A model generated the notes under the pieces. It saw nothing but the letters and a program-made list of their open reading frames with translations. It was not told where the DNA came from and ran no database searches. A stretch of 64,000 nt of DNA, taken from positions 4,588,001-4,652,000 of the forward strand of contig NZ_CP108054.1 of the NCBI RefSeq assembly GCF_036173125.1, read 5' to 3'. Both the position numbers and the translations under genes were made by a program. Below, piece after piece: positions 9,053 to 17,452 of this stretch. The first letter of the stretch is position 1. Every line of letters begins with the position of its first letter. This stretch comes from Streptomyces sp. NBC_00286. GTDB taxonomy: Bacteria > Actinomycetota > Actinomycetes > Streptomycetales > Streptomycetaceae.

Positions 9053-9785
9053 CCTTGGCCCTCCGCCGCGCAAGGACCGCCTCGGCCAGCACCAGATCAA
9101 GCGGCCGCGTCACCTTGAACGCCTCCTCATGCCCCGGCACGACCACAACGGGCTTGCCCAACTGCTCGACCATGCTCGCGTCGTCGGTGACCCCGTCCGT
9201 GACGGTCTCGTGGGCGTGCAGCAGGGTGTCCCGGTCAAAGCCTTGCGGAGTCTGTACGGCCCGCAACCGCCCCCGCTCGGGAGTGGCGACGACCGGCTCG
9301 GGCGACCCGTCGGTCCGCGGCTCGACTTCCTTGACGGTGTCCGCAAGCGGCAGCGCGGGTACGACGGCGGGGGCCCCGTCCCGTACCGCCTCGATGACCG
9401 CGTCGACGGTGTCGACGGGAACGAGCGGCCGGGCCGCGTCGTGCACGAGCACGATGTCGATGCCGGGCGGCAGCACATCGAGGCCGAGCTTCACGGACTC
9501 CTGCCGACTCTCGCCACCGGGCACGACGAGGAAGTCGGTGCGCTCGGGCAGCGAATGCGAGCCCAGGAGCGACTTGACCTCGGCGGCCCCGTCGGGCGGC
9601 GCCACGACGACGACCAGCTGGACGGCACGCGATGCGGCCATGGCGCGTACCGCGTGAATGAGCATGGGAGTGCCGTTCAGCGCCCGTAGCGCTTTGGGAG
9701 CGCCAGGGCCGAGGCGCACGCCTCGGCCTGCGGCCGGAATCACGGCCGCGGTACCGGCCCCGGAACGGCGTGAATCGTCAGACAT
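9042..9785 (-). CDS. ispD: 2-C-methyl-D-erythritol 4-phosphate cytidylyltransferase
   Basis: The product (247 aa from ATG 9785, preceded by an AGGAACC ribosome site) forms CDP-ME from CTP and MEP. Motifs: [21 protein letters not shown] at the N-terminus is the CTP-binding glycine-rich loop with the catalytic Arg and Lys; [11 protein letters not shown] and the later TPQGF, DDASMVE and [11 protein letters not shown] match the IspD signature. The frame stays open to 9974, but that upstream part has repetitive, non-family sequence and is better read as leader. ispF overlaps its 3' end by 11 bases. carD lies upstream on the same strand, 513 bp away. Confidence 0.95.
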   Translation of the reverse strand: MSDDSRRSGAGTAAVIPAAGRGVRLGPGAPKALRALNGTPMLIHAVRAMAASRAVQLVVVVAPPDGAAEVKSLLGSHSLPERTDFLVVPGGESRQESVKLGLDVLPPGIDIVLVHDAARPLVPVDTVDAVIEAVRDGAPAVVPALPLADTVKEVEPRTDGSPEPVVATPERGRLRAVQTPQGFDRDTLLHAHETVTDGVTDDASMVEQLGKPVVVVPGHEEAFKVTRPLDLVLAEAVLARRRAKDGF

Positions 9786-10298
9786 CGGTTCCTGTCGGGT
9801 GTGTGTACGTACGGGTGTGTACGGGATTGTGTACGGCCAGGTCCTGCCGGTTGTGCACCGGCCCGGTCTCGCCGGTTGTGCACGGCCAGGTCCGGTCGTC
9901 GGCCCGGCGTCAATCGCTCGTCGATCCGGCGTCCGCCGGACGTCAATCCGGCGCCCGCGAACGCCGCCCGGCACGCACCGGTTTGACCCGCCGGTTGACG
10001 TCGGTTTGACGACCGGGCCCGTATGGGTATGGCCTCAGCGTGCCGGGCGCGACGCCTTGACCGGGGACCCTTCCGTGACATCCGGTCGAGCCAGCTGCCC
10101 GGGCCCGGCACGCCAAGTATCGGCGGCCGGAAATTCATTACCCAGTCGCTCACGTACGGTCGTACGGTGTTCTGGGTGCGAGCATGCCGCAGCGCCCGGC
10201 GACAGAACTTACGTCATCGGGCACCGCGGCATTTCAATTGCGTACGCCGGACCGCTCGTATCGCCTCTGGTCGGGAAGCGATCAGAGAGTGACGGGCG
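9786..10298. other. Gene-free stretch with imperfect repeats (carD-ispD gap)
   Basis: No credible protein is seen on either strand. The half nearest ispD contains degenerate repeats: GCCGGTTGTGCAC at about 9846 and again 25 bases later, GTGTACGG and CGGCCAGGTCC copies, and three GGTTTGAC/GGTTGAC words at 9978-10011. The rest, up to the carD stop, has no obvious structure. An ispD promoter must lie here if carD and ispD are separate units. Confidence 0.5.
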
Positions 10299-10781
10299 TC
10301 AGGACGCGAGGACCTCGTCGAGCAGGGCCTCGGCCTTGTCCTCGTTCGTGTTCTCCGCGAGGGCGAGCTCGCTCACCAGGATCTGCCGAGCCTTGGCGAG
10401 CATGCGCTTCTCGCCGGCGGAGAGTCCACGCTCGCGCTCACGACGCCACAGGTCACGGACGACTTCCGCAACCTTGATGACATCACCGGAGGCGAGCTTC
10501 TCGAGATTTGCCTTGTAACGACGCGACCAGTTCGTGGGCTCCTCGGCATACGGCGCGCGCAGCACTTCGAAGACCCGGTCCAGCCCGTCCTGACCGACCA
10601 CATCACGCACGCCGACGAACTCCGCATTGTCCGCTGGCACACGCACCGTCAGGTCGCCCTGGGCGACCTTCAGCACCAAGTAGGTCTTGTCCACGCCTTT
10701 GATCTGACGAGTTTCGATGGCCTCGATCAGCGCGGCCCCGTGATGGGGATAGACCACGGTGTCGCCAACCTTGAACGTCAT
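10299..10781 (-). CDS. carD: CarD-family RNA polymerase-binding transcription regulator
   Basis: The 160-residue protein matches CarD/CdnL: an N-terminal Tudor-like RNAP-interaction domain ([23 protein letters not shown]...[19 protein letters not shown]) and a C-terminal helical DNA-binding domain ([49 protein letters not shown] split over several helices). CarD binds the RNAP beta subunit and stabilises open complexes, mainly at rRNA and other housekeeping promoters. The start ATG 10781 follows a GGAAGGGG ribosome site. The length is normal, and the position upstream of ispD/ispF is conserved in actinobacteria. Confidence 0.95.
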   Translation of the reverse strand: MTFKVGDTVVYPHHGAALIEAIETRQIKGVDKTYLVLKVAQGDLTVRVPADNAEFVGVRDVVGQDGLDRVFEVLRAPYAEEPTNWSRRYKANLEKLASGDVIKVAEVVRDLWRRERERGLSAGEKRMLAKARQILVSELALAENTNEDKAEALLDEVLAS

Positions 10782-11398
10782 GTGACAGGTACCCCTTCCG
10801 TGGCTATCCAGAGTAACACGAGAACCGCATCTTCTGAATGGCGTTTTCGCAGGTCAGGGCACATCTCGGGGCTTGACAACAGCGACAGGAACGTGCTTCG
10901 AGGGGGCGCGACAAGGGGGTATTCGCAGGTCGGAGCCGTTCCTCGAGGGGCGCGAAACCCGCCCGTTACAAGCCTTCGAAGGCTTACTCACGTGGCCGAA
11001 CGTCCAGATTTGTCGGGTTCCAGAGGTGGGGCTTGGGCTACTCCGTTCGGTGATCGGGGGCGGGTACGAGACGATTCCGGAATTGATCACGCCATGCCGA
11101 AGATCAATTCTCTTGCGGATCTCTTGCGTAGTCCTGATCGCATTCCTTATGGGAAATGTTGTCAACGTGGCTCGGATCTACTTGTGTGCTCTTTGTGTAC
11201 GTCGGGACATGAGGTGCGCTCTGCGCGGCGACCTCAAGAACACGCCACGATGCGACGGTCGCGGCGACCCCCGAGAGTGCCCGTAGAGGCGGGTCGGGTG
11301 CGGGAGCCCGGGGGCGGCTCGGTAACCTGAGGCCGCTGACCGACCTCAGTGCGGCTTTACAAGGCCGCCGCCCCTGCGTTCAAGGAGTTGCCGCCGCC
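10782..11398. other. Gene-free divergent region between carD and the lipoprotein gene
   Basis: This 617-base stretch must hold the carD promoter (left, minus strand) and the promoter of the lipoprotein gene (right). Around 11100-11200 the base composition is less GC-rich than its surroundings. An open frame at 10873-11286 has no family-like features and no ribosome site, and I do not call it. I see no clear RNA gene. Confidence 0.45.
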
Positions 11399-12106
11399 GT
11401 GAGCAGCAGCCTTCGACGCGGCGCCCTCGCCGCCGCCGCCATCGCGTTCTCGATCGCCTCGCTCGCCGCGTGCGGCGCCGGAAGCAACGCCCAGTCGCTG
11501 GAGATCAGGCCGGACAACGCCGCGACCAGCGTGGGCGACATCCAGATCCAGAACGCCGTGGTGATCACCCAGCCCGACCCGGAGTCGACGGGCCCGTCCG
11601 CGATCTCCGCGACCCTGTTCAACAACGGCAACAGCGCTGAGACGCTGGAGTCGATCCGCGTGGCGGGCGTCAAGGAGCCCGTCACGCTCAAGCCCGCCGA
11701 GGGTTCCGGCCCGATCACGGTGCCGGCCGACGGCTCGGTGATTCTCGGCGGCAAGGGCAACGCCTCCGCCGTCCTGAACGGCGGCCGTGAGGCCCTGGAG
11801 GACGGCGAGGCGCAGCAGGTCACCTTCACCTTCAGCGAGACGGGTGCGGTGAATCTGCGGGCGTTCGTCGTCCCGTCCGAGGGCTACTACGCCGAGTGGG
11901 GCCCCTCCGAGACTCCCCAGGCGCCTGGTTCCGAGGGCTCCGGAAGCCCGAGCCCCAGCGGGTCCCCCTCCGGCACGCCGAACGAGCCGGGGAACGGTGA
12001 GGCCGGCGCGGACGGGTCCGGGCAGAACAGCCCCACGGACGCCGCGTCGCCGAGCGCGACGCCCACGGCTCCCGAGGGCGGCGAGGACGCGGCCGCCGGG
12101 CACTGA
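11399..12106 (+). CDS. Secreted lipoprotein, PCu(A)C-like fold suspected (DUF461 type)
   Basis: The 235-residue product has a lipoprotein signal peptide: basic start (SSSLRRG), hydrophobic core and lipobox SLAAC with the lipid-modified Cys at about residue 25. The mature part has beta-rich sequence (LEIRPDNAATSVGDIQIQNAVV, LFNNGNSAETLESIRVAG, GNASAVLNG, QVTFTFSETGAVNLRAFVV) resembling actinobacterial DUF461/copper-chaperone-like lipoproteins, but I do not see the His/Met copper-ligand motif. The last 60 residues are Ser/Pro/Gly disordered tail. GTG start with a GGAG 12 bases upstream. It lies divergent from carD and is separated from phoP by a strong terminator. Function is inferred only. Confidence 0.75.
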   Translation: MSSSLRRGALAAAAIAFSIASLAACGAGSNAQSLEIRPDNAATSVGDIQIQNAVVITQPDPESTGPSAISATLFNNGNSAETLESIRVAGVKEPVTLKPAEGSGPITVPADGSVILGGKGNASAVLNGGREALEDGEAQQVTFTFSETGAVNLRAFVVPSEGYYAEWGPSETPQAPGSEGSGSPSPSGSPSGTPNEPGNGEAGADGSGQNSPTDAASPSATPTAPEGGEDAAAGH

Positions 12107-12155
12107 GCGTCGTAGGGCTGCGGAATTCTCGTACGTACTGAATTCTCGTACGTAC

Positions 12156-12193
12156 GAAGGGCGGGACCCCTCTTTCCAGGGGTCCCGCCCTTC
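12156..12193. terminator. Bidirectional terminator between the lipoprotein gene and phoP
   Basis: GAAGGGCGGGACCCCT (12156-12171) pairs perfectly with AGGGGTCCCGCCCTTC (12178-12193) around a six-base loop. The two flanking genes converge here. Just upstream a 16-base unit, GAATTCTCGTACGTAC, occurs twice in direct repeat (about 12123 and 12141). Confidence 0.9.
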
Positions 12194-12221
12194 GTCGTGC
12201 TCAGCGTGCGAGGTGTTCGGC

Positions 12222-12902
12222 CTACGGCTCGAACTTGTACCCGAGACCCCGCACCGTCACCAGGTACCGGGGCGCGCCCGGGTCCGGCTCGATCTTGGCG
12301 CGGAGGCGCTTGACGTGGACGTCGAGGGTCTTGGTGTCACCGACGTAGTCGGCGCCCCAGACGCGGTCGATGAGCTGCATGCGGGTCAGCACGCGGCCCG
12401 CGTTGCGCAGCAGCATCTCCAGGAGGTCGAACTCCTTGAGGGGGAGGTCGACCTTGGAGCCGGAGACGGTGACCACATGGCGGTCGACGTCCATGCGGAC
12501 CGGGCCGGCCTCCAGTGCGGCGGGGGTGACCTCCTCGGGCTCGCCGCGGCGGCGCAGTACGGCGCGGATGCGGGCGACCAGCTCGCGTGAGGAGAAGGGC
12601 TTGGTCACATAGTCGTCGGCTCCTATTTCCAGGCCGACGACCTTGTCGATCTCGCTGTCCTTGGCGGTGACCATGATCACCGGGACGTTGGAGCGGCTGC
12701 GCAGCTGGCGGCACACCTCGGTGCCGGGCAGTCCGGGCAGCATCAGATCGAGCAGGACGAGGTCGGCGCCGTTGCGCTCGAACTCGTCGAGGCCGTCGGG
12801 CCCGGTGGTCGCGATGGCGACCTCGAAGCCCTCCTTGCGGAGCATGTAGGACAGAGCGTCGCTGAAGGACTCCTCGTCCTCGACGACGAGCACTCGGGTC
12901 AC
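12222..12902 (-). CDS. phoP: Phosphate response regulator PhoP (OmpR family)
   Basis: The 226-residue protein has a receiver domain (VTRVLVVEDEESF with acidic pocket; phosphorylation site in LVLLDLMLPG, about Asp52; VMVTAKDSE and YVTKPFS Thr/Lys switch) and a C-terminal winged helix (LPLKEFDLLEMLLRNAGRVLTRMQL..., VDVHVKRLRAKIE, VRGLGYKFEP). It is the master regulator of the phosphate response in streptomycetes and also affects nitrogen control and antibiotic production. The start is GTG 12902 after a GGAGGT site, overlapping the phoR stop by four bases (GTGA), so phoR and phoP are translationally coupled in one operon. Confidence 0.95.
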   Translation of the reverse strand: MTRVLVVEDEESFSDALSYMLRKEGFEVAIATTGPDGLDEFERNGADLVLLDLMLPGLPGTEVCRQLRSRSNVPVIMVTAKDSEIDKVVGLEIGADDYVTKPFSSRELVARIRAVLRRRGEPEEVTPAALEAGPVRMDVDRHVVTVSGSKVDLPLKEFDLLEMLLRNAGRVLTRMQLIDRVWGADYVGDTKTLDVHVKRLRAKIEPDPGAPRYLVTVRGLGYKFEP

Positions 12903-14239
12903 GGAAGGACCTCCGGGGCAGAAAGCGATTCGTACGGGGATGTAGTGGGGGATGTGACGGTGGTCGTTCCGTCGGGCTGCCCGGTGTCGACGTCGTCGGC
13001 GAGTCCGGACGTGTGGTCGGTCGCGCGGTCGCGGGCCACGCCCGCCTCCGGCAGCCGGAGGGTGAAGGTGGAGCCCTGACCCTCGGAGCTCCACACCGTG
13101 ACCTCCCCGCCGTGCGAGGCGGCCACGTGCTTGACGATCGCCAGGCCCAGGCCCGTACCGCCGGTGTGGCGGGAGCGGGCCGGGTCGACGCGGTAGAAGC
13201 GCTCGAAGATGCGCTCGCGGTCCTTCTCGGAGATGCCGATGCCCTGGTCGGTGACGGCGACCTCTATGAGGTCTCCGCCGGGCGCGGGGACCTTGCGGGC
13301 GGCGATTCCCACGCGCGTACGGGCGGGCGAGTAGTTGACGGCGTTCTCGACGAGGTTGCCGAGGGCGGCGGCCAGCTGGCCGCGGTTGCCCCAGATCTGC
13401 AGGTCGGCGGTTCCCGCCCGTCGCCCACCACCACCCTCATCCGAGGTCCCTACGGGCCCGCCCCCCACATTGGCGGCCATGGTGATCTGCTTGGTGCCGG
13501 CCTGGTGGCGGCAGCGGTCGATGGCCTCGGCGACGAGTTCGTCCACGCGTACGGGTTCGGCGTCCTCGAGGGGGTCGTCGTTCTGGACCCGGGAGAGGTC
13601 GATGAGTTCCTGGACGAGGTTGGTGAGGCGGGTGGCCTCTATCTGCATGCGTCCGGCGAAGCGTTCCACGGCCTCCGGGTCGTCGGCGGCGTCCATGACG
13701 GCCTCGGAGAGGAGGCTGAGCGCGCCGACGGGGGTCTTGAGCTCGTGGCTGACGTTGGCGACGAAGTCGCGTCGTACGGCCTCGATGCGGCGGGCCTCGG
13801 TGAGGTCCTCGACGAGGAGGAGTACGAGGCGGGAGCCGAGCGGGGCGACGCGGGCGGACACGGCGAGGGCCTCGCCGCGGCCGGTGCCGCGGCGAGGCAG
13901 GTCCAGCTCGACCTGCCGTATTTCGCCGTCGCGCCGGGTGTCTCGGGCCATCTGCAGCATGGGCTCGACGGCGAGTTTCCCGCCGCGTACGAGACCGAGG
14001 GCGTAGGCGGCGGAACTCGCCTTGACCACGGCGTCGGCCTCGTCGAGTACGACGGCGGAGGAGCGGAGCACGGACAGGACCGTGTCGACGCCCGGCGGAA
14101 GCACCGGGTCCGTGTGCAGTGACGTGCGCGTCGGCCGCTTCTGCTCACGCTCGCTCCAGCGGAACGCCAGCATGGCGATGACACCGGTGAGCACACCGGC
14201 GATCGCTGCCGCTGCGGCGACCGCCGCGTTCACGTCCAT
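12899..14239 (-). CDS. phoR: Phosphate sensor histidine kinase PhoR
   Basis: The 446-residue membrane kinase has one N-terminal transmembrane helix (residues 4-27), a PAS-like region (about 50-150), the dimerisation/phosphoacceptor helix FVANVSHELKTPVGAL (His about 170), and a HATPase domain with NLVENAVNYS (N box), VTDQGIGISEKDRERIFERFYR (G1/F box) and GGTGLGLAIVKH (G2). It phosphorylates PhoP under phosphate limitation. A Gly-rich insert (VGGGPVGTSDEGGGGRRAG) lies just before the ATP domain and may be a strain-specific insertion. The start ATG has TAACCT six bases upstream and no proper ribosome site, so the transcript is probably leaderless. PHO boxes lie in the divergent gap with phoU. 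Confidence 0.94.
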   Translation of the reverse strand: MDVNAAVAAAAAIAGVLTGVIAMLAFRWSEREQKRPTRTSLHTDPVLPPGVDTVLSVLRSSAVVLDEADAVVKASSAAYALGLVRGGKLAVEPMLQMARDTRRDGEIRQVELDLPRRGTGRGEALAVSARVAPLGSRLVLLLVEDLTEARRIEAVRRDFVANVSHELKTPVGALSLLSEAVMDAADDPEAVERFAGRMQIEATRLTNLVQELIDLSRVQNDDPLEDAEPVRVDELVAEAIDRCRHQAGTKQITMAANVGGGPVGTSDEGGGGRRAGTADLQIWGNRGQLAAALGNLVENAVNYSPARTRVGIAARKVPAPGGDLIEVAVTDQGIGISEKDRERIFERFYRVDPARSRHTGGTGLGLAIVKHVAASHGGEVTVWSSEGQGSTFTLRLPEAGVARDRATDHTSGLADDVDTGQPDGTTTVTSPTTSPYESLSAPEVLP

Positions 14240-14301
14240 GGCTCCAGGTTAGGCATGACGTACGCCCCCCTTACACCGCCCAGAGTCTCGTGTCGCCCAG
14301 A

Positions 14302-14334
14302 GTTCACCGTGGGGACCGTGTCGGTTCACTTCCT
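14302..14334. promoter_or_regulatory. PHO box 1 (PhoP operator)
   Basis: The PhoP direct-repeat unit of streptomycetes is an 11-mer starting G-T/G-TCA. Here GTTCACCGTGG begins at 14302 and GTTCACTTCCT at 14324, exactly 22 bases apart with one degenerate 11-mer between them. The site is about 60 bases from the phoR start, in the phoR/phoU divergent region. Confidence 0.85.
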
Positions 14335-14386
14335 CCGAGAGCTTCGTCGGAAGGCATACCAGCAGGGAGGGGCCATGTCGCTCACA

Positions 14387-14419
14387 GTTCACCTGGGTGA
14401 TACGGATGGTTCATTTGTG
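14387..14419. promoter_or_regulatory. PHO box 2 (PhoP operator)
   Basis: GTTCACCTGGG at 14387 and GTTCATTTGTG at 14409 again lie exactly 22 bases apart with a degenerate 11-mer between. This copy is nearer phoU. Both boxes share orientation and are 85 bases apart, fitting autoregulation of phoRP and control of phoU by PhoP. Confidence 0.85.
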
Positions 14420-14569
14420 GGGGCGGAAACGGACGCGTTCAGGCCGGACCGTGGGAGCGTGGGGTACGCGAGCCCCTCGGAATCCCGTAGGGGAATCGTG
14501 CATGGGGACCCGTGTACGGGGATCTCCGTGTACGGGATCCGGAAGCTGACGTAAGAGAGGGACATCCTG

Positions 14570-15259
14570 ATGCGCGACGCGTACCACGAGGAACTTGACT
14601 CGATCGGCGAGGGCCTGGTCGAGATGGCCCGGCTCGTCGGGTCGGCGATCGGGCGCGCCACGACGGCGATGCTCGACTCCGACCTGAAGCTGGCGGAGAC
14701 CGTGATCGCGGGCGACCAGAAGGTAGACGATCTCCAGCACGAGCTCGAGGCGCGGGCGATAGCCCTGCTGGCGCGGCAGCAGCCGGTCGCGACGGACCTG
14801 CGGATCGTGGTCACGTCGCTGCGGATGAGCGCGGACCTCGAGCGCTCGGGCGACCTCGCCCAGCATGTCGCGAAGCTCGCCCGCCTCCGTTTCCCGGAGC
14901 GCGCGGTCCCGCACGACCTGCACGCCACGATCCTGGAGATGGGCCAGCTCGCGCAGCGCCTGATGGCGAAGGCGGCGGAGGTCATCGTCACGAAGGACGT
15001 CGACCTCGCGCTCCAGCTGGAGCAGGACGACGACGCGATGGACACGCTGCACCGCGCCCTGTTCCAGCACCTCATGGACGACCGCTGGAAGCACGGCATC
15101 GAGACGGCCGTCGACGTCACGCTGCTGGGCCGCTACTACGAGCGCTTCGCGGACCATGCGGTGTCGGTGGCGAACCGGGTGGTGTACCTGGTGACGGGCG
15201 AGCACGCGGACGAGCTTCAGCAGGACGTGCAGCCGGTTACGGGGGTTGAGGGGGCGTAG
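14570..15259 (+). CDS. phoU: Phosphate signalling accessory protein PhoU
   Basis: The 229-residue all-helical protein contains two PhoU repeats: MRDAYHEELDSIGEGLVEMARLVG with later VIAGDQKVDDLQHELEARAIALLARQQPVATDLR, and the second HATILEMGQLAQRLMAKA with LEQDDDAMDTLHRALFQHL. E/DxxxD motifs for metal clusters are visible in each half. PhoU represses phosphate-regulon signalling, probably through PhoR and the Pst transporter. An AGAGAGGGACATCC ribosome region precedes ATG 14570. It is divergent from phoR and under the two PHO boxes; pst genes are not in this window. Confidence 0.95.
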   Translation: MRDAYHEELDSIGEGLVEMARLVGSAIGRATTAMLDSDLKLAETVIAGDQKVDDLQHELEARAIALLARQQPVATDLRIVVTSLRMSADLERSGDLAQHVAKLARLRFPERAVPHDLHATILEMGQLAQRLMAKAAEVIVTKDVDLALQLEQDDDAMDTLHRALFQHLMDDRWKHGIETAVDVTLLGRYYERFADHAVSVANRVVYLVTGEHADELQQDVQPVTGVEGA

Positions 15260-15420
15260 GCGCTCCGCGGCAAGGTGTACGGGTCGGGTTGCGAGGGCGC
15301 GTACGGGCTGTTGCGGGGGCGTAGGCGCTCCGCGGCAAGGTGTACGGGTCGGGTTGCGAGGGCGCGTACGGGCTGTTGCGGGGGCGTGCGGCTCCGTCGC
15401 AAGGGCGTACGGGTTCGTGG
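15250..15420. repeat. 65-bp tandem repeat, about 2.5 copies, at the phoU stop
   Basis: The unit GGGGGCGTAGGCGCTCCGCG... repeats with a 65-base period: equivalent bases fall at 15255, 15320 and 15385. The first two copies are nearly identical and the third is partial and diverged (GTGCGGCTCCGTCGC). The first copy includes the phoU stop codon, so it appears to have arisen by duplication of the 3' end of the gene. Confidence 0.85.
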
Positions 15421-15508
15421 TCGGTGCTTGGGAGCCTCGGTGCGCCGTTGATGCGCCGGGCGGTGGGGGCCTGCAATGGGCGTAGGCATCAGCCTTCGAG
15501 GAGGGACC

Positions 15509-15664
15509 ATGGCCGAATCCCCCACCACCACCCCCGACCCGACCCGCGAGCGCGAGACGGAACAGCCCGCCGAGATCACCAGCCTCCCGCTGCTCGCCGC
15601 GTGCGGCTGCGGCGCGGGCTGCAGGTGCGGCTGCCAGTCGGGCAGCCCTTGCCAGTGCGGTTGA
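15509..15664 (+). CDS. Cys-rich mini-protein, possible metal-binding peptide
   Basis: A 51-residue product from ATG 15509, preceded by a good GGAGGGA ribosome site. The first 30 residues are Thr/Pro/Glu rich and the last 20 hold seven cysteines in the pattern C-G-C-G-x-G-C-x-C-G-C-x6-C-x-C-G. Such spacing resembles metallothionein-like or zinc-binding mini-proteins, but also Cys-rich precursor peptides, and no modification enzyme is nearby. It lies between phoU and a predicted nickel-binding protein gene, so a metal-related role is plausible but not shown. Real expression is supported by the ribosome site and by my memory of conserved homologues beside phoU in streptomycetes. Confidence 0.7.
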   Translation: MAESPTTTPDPTRERETEQPAEITSLPLLAACGCGAGCRCGCQSGSPCQCG

Positions 15665-15842
15665 GTTCGTACGGCTCGTACGTCTTGCGGGGCTCGTACG
15701 ACGGCTCGGTGTCCGGGCCGTCGTACGAGCCCCTGTGAGTCATTCGTACGTGCCTCTGTGAGCGGTCGCCCGCGTGGCCCTCCGGGCGCAGCATGGAGGA
15801 GAGGGGGCGGGCGAACTCGTCAGCGCGAGGAGGTGCGAGGCC

Positions 15843-16091
15843 ATGACTCACTTCATGGACGTCCACCACGGAATGCAGGGCATCACGGCGGAACAGCTGA
15901 GGCAGGCCCACCAGGCGGACCTCGCCATCGAGCAAGAAGAGAACGTGCACTTCGAGAAGGCGTGGGCAGACCCCGAGTCCGGCACGGTCTACTGCCTCTC
16001 CGAGGCCCCCACCGCCGAAGCGGTCCAACGCATCCACGAACGCACCGGCCACAAGGCCGACGAGATCCATCCGGTGCCGCTGGAAGTGTGA
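15843..16091 (+). CDS. DUF4242 nickel-binding ferredoxin-fold protein (SCO4226-like)
   Basis: The 82-residue protein starts MTHFMDVHHGMQGITAEQL, continues LAIEQEENVHFEKAWADP, and ends with TGHKADEIHPVPLEV. This closely matches the Streptomyces coelicolor protein SCO4226, reported as a Ni(II)-binding dimer of ferredoxin-like fold, and the wider DUF4242 family. The His-His pair near residue 9 and later His/Glu residues are likely metal ligands. The frame is open upstream to 15774 but ATG 15843, after GCGAGGAGGTGCGAGGCC, fits the family. Physiological role is unknown; it may buffer or deliver nickel. Confidence 0.88.
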   Translation: MTHFMDVHHGMQGITAEQLRQAHQADLAIEQEENVHFEKAWADPESGTVYCLSEAPTAEAVQRIHERTGHKADEIHPVPLEV

Positions 16092-16234
16092 GAGGGGGCG
16101 AACGACCCTCTCGGGGTGCGGCTACCTGCACCCTCGATCCGGTAGAGCACTCCATGGTTCCGGCGAACGGGCAACGGGATGGTTGAACCCAGCGAATCCA
16201 GAGGTTCACAGCTCCCAGCCGGAAGGAAACTCCC

Positions 16235-16441
16235 ATGAAGGCGCCGCTGTCCACACAGACGAGCACCACGCAGGACGCCCCGGCCGCGATCCCTCACGAA
16301 AGCGACCTCACCGCGCTGCTCACCGCCTGGGAGCTGGCGCATGCGACCGCCACCGACCCCGAGTGGCGCCACCTCCTGGACGAACTCGCCCACCCCGACA
16401 CCATCCAGGCGTTCCACCGCCTGGCCGGGGCAGCGGTTTGA
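16235..16441 (+). CDS. Small hypothetical protein
   Basis: A 68-residue acidic, mostly helical product starting MKAPLSTQTSTTQ. A clear GGAAGGAAACTCCC ribosome site precedes ATG 16235, and a terminator hairpin follows at 16509. The core (LTALLTAWELAHATATDPEWRHLLDEL, split here by description, residues 25-52) is amphipathic. I do not recognise a family. It may be co-transcribed with the DUF4242 gene, 143 bases upstream. Confidence 0.6.
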   Translation: MKAPLSTQTSTTQDAPAAIPHESDLTALLTAWELAHATATDPEWRHLLDELAHPDTIQAFHRLAGAAV

Positions 16442-16508
16442 GTCCGTACGTCCGGCGGGGCAGGCCCAGCCCAGGCCGACATCAAGTGTTGCTGTGGCTC
16501 GAACGCAA

Positions 16509-16534
16509 GAGGCCCCGGAGCGATCCGGGGCCTC
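16509..16534. terminator. Bidirectional terminator hairpin
   Basis: GAGGCCCCGGA (16509-16519) and TCCGGGGCCTC (16524-16534) form a perfect 11-bp stem with a four-base loop. It separates the small hypothetical gene from the convergent reductase gene, whose stop is 22 bases away. Confidence 0.9.
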
Positions 16535-16555
16535 TCAGTGCCGCCACCGTGCGAC

Positions 16556-17416
16556 TCATGGCTTGCGGAACTGCTCCACCAACGCCACGTATCCGCTGGC
16601 GCCGTGACCGCTGGCCGCCGCTCGCTCGGCCAGTGCCTTCACGAGCCTCGGCAGCTCGGCGTTGACGCCGAGCGCCTCGCTCTCCTCGACCACGTGGGCC
16701 ATCGCCGCCAGGTGGGTGCCGATAGTGCCGTCGTCGGCCGGGTAGATGCCGTCGTCTGCCTGCCGCGCGTAGCCCGGCAGCCAGCCGGCCACCGTGTCGA
16801 TCGCCGTCTGTGCGATGGGGAGGTATGCCGTGGCGGAGACACCGGCCGTGCCGAGGATCGCGGCGCCGTTGAGGAAACCGTCGAGCATGCCCCACATGAG
16901 GACGAGCGTGGCCATCTCGTGCGTGGCCGACAGTCCGGGGTCATCGCCGAGGTGGAGACCCGTGCCGAGACTGCCCAGCGTGGACTCGTGGGCGTCGTAC
17001 AGCGGTCGCGGCCCGCTGTAGGCGAGCACGGCGCCGGCCGTGCCGACGGCCTCGGGGACGGCCATGATCCCGCCGTCGAGGTAGCCGCCGCGGCGGCGCG
17101 CCACCTCCTCGGCAAACACTCTGGCACGCGAGGGTGTGCCCGAGGTCAGGTTCACCACGACCCGGCCGTCGAGCGGTCCGTCGAGGACGTCCGCCACGGC
17201 GTCGTAGTCCGACACGCAGACCACGACAAGCGGGGCAGCCGCAACCGCGGCCGCCGGAGACTCGGCGAGCGTCGCGCCCCGAGCCACGAGGTCGTCGGCC
17301 TTGGCCGTCGTGCGGTTCCACACGGTCGTCGGGTGTCCCGCGCGCAAGAACGCCCCGGCGAGGGCGCCGCCCATCAGTCCGAGGCCCAGAACAGTGACAG
17401 GTGTGCTGGTCTGCAT
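16556..17416 (-). CDS. NADP-dependent reductase, imine-reductase/beta-hydroxyacid dehydrogenase type
   Basis: From ATG 17416 (an adjacent ATG at 17419 is possible; GGAG lies just upstream) the product has 286 residues. The N-terminal Rossmann motif VTVLGLGLMGGALAGAFLRAG is followed by VWNRTTAKADDLVARGA, where the Asn-Arg-Thr after the second strand points to NADPH binding as in imine reductases. VVNLTSGTP and YLDGGIMAVP fit the hydroxyacid-dehydrogenase/IRED superfamily. The C-terminal half is the all-helical dimerisation domain (MWGMLDGFLNGAAIL). I favour an imine reductase over a 6-phosphogluconate-like dehydrogenase. It is divergent from a MerR-type regulator that probably controls it. Confidence 0.82.
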   Translation of the reverse strand: MQTSTPVTVLGLGLMGGALAGAFLRAGHPTTVWNRTTAKADDLVARGATLAESPAAAVAAAPLVVVCVSDYDAVADVLDGPLDGRVVVNLTSGTPSRARVFAEEVARRRGGYLDGGIMAVPEAVGTAGAVLAYSGPRPLYDAHESTLGSLGTGLHLGDDPGLSATHEMATLVLMWGMLDGFLNGAAILGTAGVSATAYLPIAQTAIDTVAGWLPGYARQADDGIYPADDGTIGTHLAAMAHVVEESEALGVNAELPRLVKALAERAAASGHGASGYVALVEQFRKP

Positions 17417-17452
17417 CATGTGCTCCTTCTCCGCTCGGTGGCACAATCGTCA

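Noticed and set aside
9970..10020. Three TTGAC words read as clustered -35 promoter boxes
   Set aside because: No well-spaced -10 boxes or downstream plus-strand gene; they are better explained as part of local repeats.
10873..11286. 137-codon plus-strand open frame between carD and the lipoprotein gene
   Set aside because: No ribosome site, odd composition (mixed Arg/Cys/Leu) and no family-like stretch; it lies where divergent promoters are needed.
13400..13480. Gly-rich insert in phoR as a mobile element
   Set aside because: No hairpin or match to the other repeats in the window; length variation of a linker explains it.
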